Of a stretch of DNA of 38,902 bases, positions 24,990 through 31,917 are shown one piece after another (the stretch's first letter is position 1; each line of letters starts with the position of its first letter). The stretch comes from Akkermansia sp. GTDB lineage: Bacteria > Verrucomicrobiota > Verrucomicrobiia > Verrucomicrobiales > Akkermansiaceae. A program made the translations under genes and the position numbers. The notes under the pieces are model-generated. The model saw nothing but the letters and a program-made list of their open reading frames with translations. It ran no database searches and had not been told where the DNA came from. The stretch is taken from positions 20,969 to 59,870 of the forward strand of contig JAUNHW010000016.1 in NCBI GenBank assembly GCA_030523775.1, read 5' to 3'.

Positions 24990-25259
24990 TCAATTCCGTG
25001 CGGCGGCGGGTGAGCCTTGCTGCGGCACGGCGGATTTGAAACGCTCGAAGACGGCGCGCGGGTTTTCCGGTTCCTGGCGCAGGGCGGCGTATATTTGGTC
25101 CCGCATTTCCAGGGCGGCCTGCAGGGCGGCCTCTTCCGTGCCGTACTGGCGGTCTGAGAAGTACTTGGTGAACTGGTTCCACTTGCGGCAGATGCTGAGC
25201 CTCCAGCCCTGGAAGGAAGTGGTTTCATACGTGTACCTGGTGATGTTTCTCTGGGTCAT
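24990..25259 (-). CDS. Small AP2-like DNA-binding protein
   Basis: This 89-residue protein is almost wholly one domain. The run FQGWRLSICRKWNQFTKYFSD, followed by YGTEEAALQAALEMRDQI, matches the three-strand-plus-helix pattern of AP2-like/integrase-type DNA-binding domains (W-R motif, K-YFSD, then an alanine-rich helix). Such domains usually occur in phage or homing-endonuclease proteins, but here the domain stands alone without a catalytic part. It may be a small transcription regulator. Two palindromes lie in its upstream gap (25283-25302 and 25358-25376) and could be its operators, which is speculation. Confidence 0.65.
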   Translation of the reverse strand: MTQRNITRYTYETTSFQGWRLSICRKWNQFTKYFSDRQYGTEEAALQAALEMRDQIYAALRQEPENPRAVFERFKSAVPQQGSPAAARN

Positions 25260-25282
25260 GGTCTTATGATGCAGTGTTTATC

Positions 25283-25302
25283 TTCTGTGTGCCCGCACAG
25301 AA
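25283..25302. repeat. Palindrome upstream of the AP2-like gene
   Basis: TTCTGTG and CACAGAA flank six bases, giving a 20-base inverted repeat about 24 bases before the AP2-like ATG. It has the size and symmetry of an operator or could form a hairpin in the transcript. Confidence 0.45.
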
Positions 25303-25357
25303 CGGGTATCTGCACGGAACACGCATAACATGCCACAGCACCGCCGCCTTCCGCAAT

Positions 25358-25376
25358 CTAACAAAATAATTGTTAG
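25358..25376. repeat. AT-rich palindrome between the synthase and AP2-like genes
   Basis: CTAACAA and TTGTTAG flank five bases (AATAA), a perfect 7-bp inverted repeat in otherwise GC-rich sequence. It lies 31 bases past the squalene/phytoene synthase stop and about 100 bases upstream of the AP2-like start. It could be a weak terminator or an operator. Confidence 0.45.
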
Positions 25377-25407
25377 CGGCAGTCTGGGAAACAGGGCAAA
25401 AGGCGTT

Positions 25408-26322
25408 TCACTTCCCGCTGTTCTCCCTCTTCTTGAGGAAGGCCCAATCCGCCAGGCCGGGCATGTTGGGCATGGAGGGCATTTCCACGGTGCCGAAGCG
25501 CGCGCGCAGCATGAACCAGAGCTTGCGGAAGTTGCCCACGCTGTAGCGGCGCTCGAACACGCGGAACTCGTCCGCCTGCATTTTCTCCAGAATGGTGTGG
25601 TAGATGAGGCTCATGGCCTGGGCGGGCACCAGGGCGTTGCGGTCTTCCACGGAGAGGGCCTGGTAGCGCTCCTCCGCCTCGCCGAAATAGCGCTCCGCCA
25701 GCGCGGCCTCGTACGCCAGCAGCTGGCGCATGCGGTAGCTGTAGCGTTGCTGGCGGATGTCCTCGTGCGTGACGCCGAAGAGCTCCATGTCGTCCAGCGG
25801 CAGGTAGAAGCGGCCGTACTTGCGGCAGTCCTCCGCCACATCCCGCAGGATGTTCACCAGCTGCAGCGCGTGGCCCAGCGCCACGGCGTAGTCCCGCGCG
25901 GCATCCGTGGCGCCCATCACGGCGGCGCTGGTGAGCCCCACGCAGGCCGCCACCTTGTAGGAGTACGCCAGCAGCTCCCGCCGCGTGGCCGGCTGCACGG
26001 GCGAGATGTCCCCGCGGCAGCCCGCTATGAGCTCCAGCATGGGCTCCGTGTCCAGGTGCAGGTCATCGATGAGCGTGCGCACCTCCCTTTCGATGCCGGG
26101 GTCCGGCTCGCAGGAGCCGCGCACCACGGAGACCCAGCGGTCCAGCGCTTCGTGGCGCTGCTGCGGGGTCATGCCGGGTTCGTCCACAATGTCGTCCACA
26201 ATGCGGCAGAAGGCATAGAACTGGGCCATGTGGATGCGCTCCTCCTCCGGCAGGTTCACCAGGGTGAAGGCCAGGTTGGACTTGGCGTTGCGGGTGATGG
26301 TGTCAGATTCGGATTCCGGCAT
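25408..26322 (-). CDS. Squalene/phytoene synthase family protein
   Basis: This 304-residue enzyme joins two prenyl diphosphates head to head. Both aspartate motifs are present: DDIVD at 43-47 in FYAFCRIVDDIVDE, and DVAED at 161-165 in NILRDVAEDCRKYGRFYLP. Length and motifs fit HpnC/HpnD of hopanoid/squalene synthesis or CrtB of carotenoid synthesis. No partner desaturase or cyclase is nearby, so the product is not decided. It lies 21 bases after lepB and is probably the last gene of the uppP-lepB operon. It is likely peripheral to the inner membrane. Confidence 0.9.
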   Translation of the reverse strand: MPESESDTITRNAKSNLAFTLVNLPEEERIHMAQFYAFCRIVDDIVDEPGMTPQQRHEALDRWVSVVRGSCEPDPGIEREVRTLIDDLHLDTEPMLELIAGCRGDISPVQPATRRELLAYSYKVAACVGLTSAAVMGATDAARDYAVALGHALQLVNILRDVAEDCRKYGRFYLPLDDMELFGVTHEDIRQQRYSYRMRQLLAYEAALAERYFGEAEERYQALSVEDRNALVPAQAMSLIYHTILEKMQADEFRVFERRYSVGNFRKLWFMLRARFGTVEMPSMPNMPGLADWAFLKKRENSGK

Positions 26323-26343
26323 GGCGCGTGGATGGGAAGGGGG

Positions 26344-27597
26344 TTAGTCAATGCCGCCCCAGTGCTCCGTGAAGGGCCAGAGGGTGAACCAGGCGGGGCC
26401 CAGGATGTTGAACTGGCGCACCGGGCCCCAGAAGCGGGAATCCAGGGATTTGGTGGTGTTGTCGCCCAGGGCCAGGTACTCGCGCAGATTCGGTTCCGTG
26501 GGGTTGAGCAGCACCTTGTTGCCCTCGCTCGTGAGATAGGCCAGGGGGTTGCGCTCCTTCTCCAGCGTTTGGTAGCCCACGGGGTTGTAGGGGGCCTTGC
26601 GCTCCATGACGCGCTGCATGCCGAATTCCGCAGCCGGGGTGCCGTTGACGAAGAGCGTGGGGGTCTGTATTTCCACCTTGTCTCCCGGCAGGCCGCAAAG
26701 GCGCTTGATGAAGTGGGTGCCGGCCATCTGGTCCTCCAGCTGCCCCAGAGCGGGGGCCTGCATGCTGGTGTTGATGCCGCGGGTGTCGAACACGAAGGGC
26801 TCCCCGCGTTCCGGCTTGCGGAAATGGTAGGCCACGCGGTTCACCACCACCATGTCACCCGCATCCACACGCGCGCGGATGATGGTTTCCCCGGCGCGGA
26901 AGCGGCCCAGCTTGAGCACGCCGGAGGGCGTGGTGCGTATCTTGCCCTGTTCCTGCAGGTACTGGATGACCGCGCCCTTGGCGGAGGGCAGGTACACCTT
27001 GGAGCCGTCGTTGAAGCTGAGCACCGTTTCCGTGAACAGCTTGTACTTGGGGTGGTCCTCTATGTTCACCAGCTGCTTGTTGGCATCGCTCACGGCCTCC
27101 ACGTAGGAGCTGCCCAGCGTGAGCAAATCCCACCAGCGCTTGGGCGCGGCGGGGATTTCATCCACCGGGTGCACGATGATGCCGTTGAGCGTGGGCTGCA
27201 TGGACCCCGTGGGGATGCGGAAGGGCTGCGCGTAGTAGGTGCGGATGCCCAGGAAGACCACCATGATGACGAAGAAGGACTCCACCACCTCCAGCACGGG
27301 GTTGCGCTTGAACCCGGGCATGTTCTCGCAGTGCACCGCCACCAGCTTGGTGATGCGGTCTGTTTCCTCCCCGTCCCAGTTGTGCAGGGCGGTGCGGAGC
27401 CTGCCCAGCAGGGAGGTGCACTCCTGCAGCTCGCTTTCCGGCAGCTTGTGGCGGTACGTTTTGATATAGCGGGAAAGGATGCCCGCCACCTCGCACCCCT
27501 GCCTGCGCCACTTGGGCGTGAACCAGGAGATGAAGGTTTTATCGATGCAGCCGTTGCCTATGGATTTGAGGATGGACATGATGGCGTACCCGCTCAT
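26344..27597 (-). CDS. lepB: Signal peptidase I, large form
   Basis: This enzyme removes signal peptides from exported proteins. The catalytic serine is S132 in IPTGSMQPT and the lysine is K298 in FIKRLCGLPGD, with LGDNTTKSLDSRFWGPV near the end. At 417 residues it is long: there are about 100 residues before the membrane helix (VLEVVESFFVIMVVFLGI, 101-118), and serine and lysine are 166 residues apart against about 55 in Escherichia coli. The extra part (about 140-245) sits between the active-site blocks. A second in-frame ATG at 27579 (MSILKS) is possible, and a TAGAAT box at 27596-27601 would fit it. It lies 30 bases after uppP. Confidence 0.92.
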   Translation of the reverse strand: MSGYAIMSILKSIGNGCIDKTFISWFTPKWRRQGCEVAGILSRYIKTYRHKLPESELQECTSLLGRLRTALHNWDGEETDRITKLVAVHCENMPGFKRNPVLEVVESFFVIMVVFLGIRTYYAQPFRIPTGSMQPTLNGIIVHPVDEIPAAPKRWWDLLTLGSSYVEAVSDANKQLVNIEDHPKYKLFTETVLSFNDGSKVYLPSAKGAVIQYLQEQGKIRTTPSGVLKLGRFRAGETIIRARVDAGDMVVVNRVAYHFRKPERGEPFVFDTRGINTSMQAPALGQLEDQMAGTHFIKRLCGLPGDKVEIQTPTLFVNGTPAAEFGMQRVMERKAPYNPVGYQTLEKERNPLAYLTSEGNKVLLNPTEPNLREYLALGDNTTKSLDSRFWGPVRQFNILGPAWFTLWPFTEHWGGID

Positions 27598-27627
27598 TCT
27601 ACACCCGCGCCCGGCGCAGGGAAAGAA

Positions 27628-28503
27628 TTATTTCTGCACCTCTGCGGCGGGAGCCTCCGCCGGTTCCGGGGCATCCTGCGGCACCTCGAAGCCGTTCCAG
27701 ATGAGCAGCAGCATCACCGCTGCGGCCGCCAGGCGGTACCAGCCGAAGATGGACAGGCTGTGCCGGTTCAGGTAGCCCACCATCCATTTCACCGCCACCC
27801 AGGCGCTCGCCCAGGCCATCACCGTGCCGGCTACCATGGGGCCCCAGCCTATGTCCTCCACCATGTGGGAGCCGTACTTCACCGCATCATGGCAGGTGGC
27901 GGCACCCAGCGTGATGAGACCCAGGATGAAGCTGAACTCCACAGCCGCCGCCACGCTCAGGCCCACGCACAGGCCGCCCAGCATGGTCATGAGGCTGCGG
28001 CTCACCCCCGGGCACATGGCAATGCACTGCATGAAACCCACGCCCAGAGCGCCCTTCCAGGTGAGCTGCTCCAGCGGTTGCCCGCCGAAACCCTGGCCGC
28101 CCTTGTTGCGGGCGGCCACGTACAGGAGGATGACAATGCCGCCAACCGCCCAGGAAACCATGACCGTGGTGGCGTTGAAAAGGTACTCCTTTATGTAGTC
28201 GTTGCAGAGCAGGCCGATCACGGCGGCGGGCAGGAAGGCCACCACGGTGTTCACAAGCATGCGCAGCCCGGCGGCATCCTTGCCCAGTGCTCCGCGAACC
28301 ATGGCTGCTACACGTTGGAAATACAATCCCAGAACCGCCAGAATGGCCCCGCCCTGAATGCATATCTCGAACGCCTTCATGGCATTCGTATCCTCCAGCC
28401 CCAGCAGGTACTGCGTGATAATCAGGTGCCCGGTGGAGCTCACGGGAAGGTACTCCGTGAGCCCTTCCACCAATCCCATAATCAGTGATTCCAGAATACT
28501 CAT
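27628..28503 (-). CDS. uppP: Undecaprenyl-diphosphatase
   Basis: UppP (BacA) removes a phosphate from undecaprenyl diphosphate so that the lipid carrier can be reused in wall synthesis. The 291-residue membrane protein has the signature EGLTEYLPVSSTGHLI near the N-terminus and PGVSRS in the middle, the two parts of the active site. About eight hydrophobic helices are visible. The C-terminal tail (APEPAEAPAAEVQK) is unusually acidic and proline-rich. It is the first gene of the operon with lepB and the synthase. Its promoter lies about 2 bases from the expected transcript start to ATG. Confidence 0.96.
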   Translation of the reverse strand: MSILESLIMGLVEGLTEYLPVSSTGHLIITQYLLGLEDTNAMKAFEICIQGGAILAVLGLYFQRVAAMVRGALGKDAAGLRMLVNTVVAFLPAAVIGLLCNDYIKEYLFNATTVMVSWAVGGIVILLYVAARNKGGQGFGGQPLEQLTWKGALGVGFMQCIAMCPGVSRSLMTMLGGLCVGLSVAAAVEFSFILGLITLGAATCHDAVKYGSHMVEDIGWGPMVAGTVMAWASAWVAVKWMVGYLNRHSLSIFGWYRLAAAAVMLLLIWNGFEVPQDAPEPAEAPAAEVQK

Positions 28504-28511
28504 CCCGCGTG

Positions 28512-28540
28512 CATATACAGCATTTCCCCTGTTTCGTCAA
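28512..28540 (-). promoter_or_regulatory. uppP promoter
   Basis: On the minus strand, TTGACG (28540-28535), a 17-base spacer and TATATG (28517-28512). The predicted leader is about 2 bases. Confidence 0.65.
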
Positions 28541-28584
28541 TGCTAAAAACTCTTGCGCCCACGCTGTTTTCCCATAAAAAAAGA

Positions 28585-28613
28585 TTGCTTTGCGGGGCGC
28601 GGGATGCTAGGAT
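28585..28613 (+). promoter_or_regulatory. Promoter of the pseudopilin operon
   Basis: TTGCTT (28585-28590), a 17-base spacer and TAGGAT (28608-28613), preceded by GC. It is divergent from the uppP promoter and leaves a leader of about 31 bases. Confidence 0.55.
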
Positions 28614-28650
28614 ATGGGTCAACCGAATTCAAGTCCGGTCCTTCAAGTTT

Positions 28651-29388
28651 ATGAAACGCTACAGCAGCAAACACCACGGCGCTTTCACCATGATTGAACT
28701 CATGGTTGTCATCGCCATCATCAGTCTCATGATGGTTATGGCCGCCAGCGTGCTGCGCGACCCCGGCAAGGGCCGCAGCATGGACAGTGCCGTGGACATG
28801 ATGGAATCCCTGGTGCGGGAGGCGCGGGCCACCGCGCAGGGGAACGACACCTACACGCGCATCATTATAGCGGACGACCCCCGCACCGCCGCGGAACGCA
28901 CATCCCGCCACCTGCGCTACATGACGGTGCAGATGTTCAAGAAGAACGATGGCAAGGGCGTTGGGGCCGACGGCACGGATGTGGTGCACAAGGGCAAGTG
29001 GGTGTCCACCTCCGCCGGCGTGATGCTGCCCAGCGGCGTGTATTTCAGCCCGCACTACAGCCGCTCCGTGGAATGGATGGACGGGGAGGACGGCCTGGGG
29101 CAGGACTCCGCCCGCCTCTCCAACAAGGGCAAGACGAACATCTACTGCATCGAGTTTGACGAGAAAGGCCGCTTTGTGGCACCCGGGGCAAACCCCGGCA
29201 ACGCCACGCGCGCTCAGCGCATGGTCTTCATCTACGGCCACCCCGGCAGCGGCAAGGTGGCCAAGGACGGTATCGTCCCCGCCTCCGTGGACGACCAGAA
29301 GCGCCCCGCCGGGGCCAAGGGCATAGTGGTGTGGCCCAACGGCAACACCACCCGCCTGCGCACCATTGACCAAACCATCCAAAACTAA
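28651..29388 (+). CDS. Type II/IV pseudopilin-like protein 1
   Basis: This 245-residue protein has a prepilin leader and helix: HHGAFTMIELMVVIAIISLMMVMAA, with glutamate at +5 if cleavage follows the alanine (A-FTMIE). The rest is a hydrophilic, probably globular domain without cysteine pairs typical of other pilins. The ATG at 28651 is chosen over an earlier frame start because it puts the leader at the N-terminus. It resembles the members of the pseudopilin cassettes described in Verrucomicrobiota ('Verru_Chthon cassette'), from memory. It is the first of three pseudopilin genes, with spacings of 15 and 3 bases. No assembly ATPase or secretin is in the window. Confidence 0.82.
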   Translation: MKRYSSKHHGAFTMIELMVVIAIISLMMVMAASVLRDPGKGRSMDSAVDMMESLVREARATAQGNDTYTRIIIADDPRTAAERTSRHLRYMTVQMFKKNDGKGVGADGTDVVHKGKWVSTSAGVMLPSGVYFSPHYSRSVEWMDGEDGLGQDSARLSNKGKTNIYCIEFDEKGRFVAPGANPGNATRAQRMVFIYGHPGSGKVAKDGIVPASVDDQKRPAGAKGIVVWPNGNTTRLRTIDQTIQN

Positions 29389-29403
29389 AGAGACTTTCAA
29401 GTT

Positions 29404-30150
29404 ATGACGAGACACAACCCCAGCTCACGGCACGGCGGCTTCACCTTGGTGGAGACGCTGCTCGCCATTGGCCTAGTAGGCGTGCTGCTTTCCTTGTTCC
29501 TGGTGGTGTTCGTGCCGGCCCGCGGCATGATCCGCCAGGCCATGGCGCGGCAGGAGGCAGAGCGCATCACCACCGTGCTGCGTACGGAAATGAGCATGCT
29601 GCGCGGCAGGGAGCAGGCCCCCCAATCCGCCCAAACCTCCACTTCCACCAGCTTCATCACCCCGTTTGACAAGGCCTTCCACTGGATGCGCAGGTCGGAG
29701 AAGCCCAGCACCTCCATCGTCATCTTCTCCTACCGCGCGGATACGCGTGAGAGAGTGCGCCCGGACGGCACCTACCCGGCGCTCCCCGCCAACGCCAACC
29801 AGCCCAACGGCCACACCCAGCTCATCACCATCGCCTGCCCCATGGACGATCCCGTGCACAGCAGGGAAATCAAGGATGCCGTGGGCAATGTGTTCCTGGT
29901 GCGCATGACGGAGCTGGAGCGCCAGAACAACGGCACCTTCAAGCCCGCCAAGGAATCCGGCACCATCAAGGGCGCACAGTCCCCGGAACGCTTCGCCATT
30001 GAAGAGAACAACACCGTCCGCGGCGCCATCGTCTACTACCGTGCGGATTTCTACATCATGTCGCCCCCCAACCCGGCGCGCTACAAGAACAAGCCGTGGA
30101 AGCGCCTGGGGCGCCCCGCCTTCTCCGCCAACCTCTCATTCCGCCGATAA
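29404..30150 (+). CDS. Type II/IV pseudopilin-like protein 2
   Basis: This 248-residue protein starts with a prepilin peptidase site (RHGGFTLVETLLAIGLVGVLLSLFLVV) with glycine before the phenylalanine and glutamate at +5. The remainder (about 40-248) is soluble, with a Thr/Ser-rich portion near 75-85. No known domain is recognised beyond the leader. It is in the middle of the pseudopilin operon and ends 3 bases before the third gene. It likely forms part of a pilus-like or secretion-like fibre with its two neighbours. Confidence 0.82.
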   Translation: MTRHNPSSRHGGFTLVETLLAIGLVGVLLSLFLVVFVPARGMIRQAMARQEAERITTVLRTEMSMLRGREQAPQSAQTSTSTSFITPFDKAFHWMRRSEKPSTSIVIFSYRADTRERVRPDGTYPALPANANQPNGHTQLITIACPMDDPVHSREIKDAVGNVFLVRMTELERQNNGTFKPAKESGTIKGAQSPERFAIEENNTVRGAIVYYRADFYIMSPPNPARYKNKPWKRLGRPAFSANLSFRR

Positions 30151-30153
30151 GCC

Positions 30154-31137
30154 ATGAAGACTTTCAAGAACATGATACGGCGCGGCTTCACGCTCATTGA
30201 GCTGATGACCGCCATGGCCATCACCGCCATCCTGGTGCTGGTGATTATGCAGATGACCACCAAGGGCATCGATATCTGGCGCCTGGTGCAGGAGGATATC
30301 AGCACCGGCTCCCGCGCGCGCCTGGCCATGGATTGCGTGAGCCATGACTTCGAGGCCATGCAGTGGCGCATCGGCGACAACCGGTACGAGTGGCTCTTCG
30401 CCCGTGCCGACAAGGAGCTGAAGGGCGTGAACAAGGAAATGCAAATCCCCCGCTCCGCCCAGTGCGTGTTCTTCACCAGCACCGTGGACCGCAACCCCGC
30501 CGTGAGCAGCAACGAATCCCTGCGCCGCTCCTACCGCGACACCCGCGCCCACAACAACGAAACCCAGGGAGACGTGCTCTGCGTGGGCTACCGCCTGATG
30601 TACCGTGACCAGGTGCTCAACCTGCCGGCGGACAAGAAGTCCGGCCAGGAGCAGAGTTTCCCGCGCTTCTCCCTGTACCGCCACCTGGTGACGCCGCGCA
30701 CCACCTTTGAGCGCCTGCTGGGCACGCTGAACCTCAAGACCGCGTACGCCCCGTATGAGGCGGACGATGAGCAGTACTTCCTGTGCGAGGATATCCTGGA
30801 GTTCAACGTCACCTTCACCATCCGCCATTCCGTGGGCAAGGGCGACCCCGAGCGCGGCTACCCCAACTATGAGACCGCCGTGGTGCCCGTGATCACCTCC
30901 AACGGCAAGGAGAAGGAGATTGAGGTGTACGGAGACCGCATCGAGGTGGACGGCAAGATTCTCTACAACCCGCGCATAGACAGCGTGAACATTGCCATGA
31001 CCGTGCTCACGGAGGAGGGCGCCAACATTATGGAGCAGGTGCGCCAGAAGCGCCGCCGCCCACCCAAGGCGGCAGACTTCTTCCACCGCTACACGCGCTC
31101 GTACTCCACCACGGTGATGCCGCCCCAGCCGCTGTAG
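30154..31137 (+). CDS. Type II/IV pseudopilin-like protein 3
   Basis: This 327-residue protein is the longest of the three. The leader is RRGFTLIELMTAMAITAILVLVI, a textbook prepilin site. A hydrophilic domain follows, with a basic patch near the C-terminus (RQKRRRPPKAADFF). Its size fits the larger minor pseudopilins such as the PulJ/PulK type, or cassette members of similar size in Verrucomicrobiota. It is followed after 20 bases by a lipoate-ligase-like gene, and all five plus-strand genes may form one transcript. Confidence 0.82.
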   Translation: MKTFKNMIRRGFTLIELMTAMAITAILVLVIMQMTTKGIDIWRLVQEDISTGSRARLAMDCVSHDFEAMQWRIGDNRYEWLFARADKELKGVNKEMQIPRSAQCVFFTSTVDRNPAVSSNESLRRSYRDTRAHNNETQGDVLCVGYRLMYRDQVLNLPADKKSGQEQSFPRFSLYRHLVTPRTTFERLLGTLNLKTAYAPYEADDEQYFLCEDILEFNVTFTIRHSVGKGDPERGYPNYETAVVPVITSNGKEKEIEVYGDRIEVDGKILYNPRIDSVNIAMTVLTEEGANIMEQVRQKRRRPPKAADFFHRYTRSYSTTVMPPQPL

Positions 31138-31157
31138 GGCCGCGCTTTCACAATCCC

Positions 31158-31907
31158 ATGGACAACCCGTTCATGCAGGCACCGGATGCCGGCCGGGACA
31201 CCCTGCCGCAGAGCATCAACCTGTGGGTGGACCCCGTGCCCCGCAAGGGCTGGTGCAACATGGCGGCGGACGAGGTGCTTTCCCTGCGCCCCGAGGCTTG
31301 GCTGCGCGTGTACGGCTGGGCTCTGCCCGCCGTGAGTTTCGGCTACTTCGACACCGCCACGGAAGCCGCGGGAATTTTCCCCGGCGCGCAGGAGTACATA
31401 CGCCGCTGGACCGGCGGCGGCATTGTGGACCACCGCAGCGGCTACACCTACACCGTCACCCTGCCCGCGCGGGAGGGGGTGGTCTACCCCATGGCGGACC
31501 AGCTCTACCTGTGGATTCACGGTGCGCTGGCCAAGGCGCTGGCGGCAAGCGGGGTGCCGTGCACGCTGCTCACGGAGGATGCCCCGGATGGCGGGCGCGC
31601 CTGCTGGGCCAGCCCGGTGAAGAGCGATATCGTGGATGCCGCCGGGCGCAAGCTGGCGGGTGCCGGGCAGCGCCGCCGCAAGGGTGCCGTGCTGCACCAG
31701 GGGCTTATCCAGGAATGCACCCCCGCGCCCGGCTGGGAGCTCTTGCTGGCGCAGGGGCTCGCTCCGCGAGTGAACGTGCTGCCGCCCGGTTCAAGAGAGC
31801 CCTTTGCCGGTTTCGATGCCGCGGTGCAGGAGCTGGTGGAATCCAAATACGCCACCGCCGCGTGGAACGATGAGACGCACGGCCGCCGCAAGCCGCACCA
31901 GGCCTAA
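31158..31907 (+). CDS. Lipoate-protein ligase-like protein (LplA/LipB/BPL family)
   Basis: This 249-residue protein has the fold of biotin/lipoate ligases. RRWTGGGIVDH (82-92) is the adenylate/acyl-binding motif. SDIVDAAGRKLAGAGQRR (156-173) holds the likely catalytic lysine K165. It could attach or transfer lipoate or octanoate. No lipoyl-domain protein is nearby. The position between pseudopilins and a sulfatase is odd for a lipoate enzyme, but the short gaps (20 bases before and 10 after) point to cotranscription. It is cytoplasmic, with no signal peptide. Confidence 0.85.
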   Translation: MDNPFMQAPDAGRDTLPQSINLWVDPVPRKGWCNMAADEVLSLRPEAWLRVYGWALPAVSFGYFDTATEAAGIFPGAQEYIRRWTGGGIVDHRSGYTYTVTLPAREGVVYPMADQLYLWIHGALAKALAASGVPCTLLTEDAPDGGRACWASPVKSDIVDAAGRKLAGAGQRRRKGAVLHQGLIQECTPAPGWELLLAQGLAPRVNVLPPGSREPFAGFDAAVQELVESKYATAAWNDETHGRRKPHQA

Positions 31908-31917
31908 CCGTACCGCC

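Noticed and set aside
25283..25302. A CRISPR-like array start, from the palindrome
   Set aside because: Only one copy is present, with no regular spacers and no Cas genes anywhere in the window.
25330..28488. A 1052-codon plus-strand open frame
   Set aside because: It is antisense to lepB, uppP and the prenyl synthase, all with clear active-site motifs. It encodes His/Gly/Val/Ala-rich sequence without domain features.
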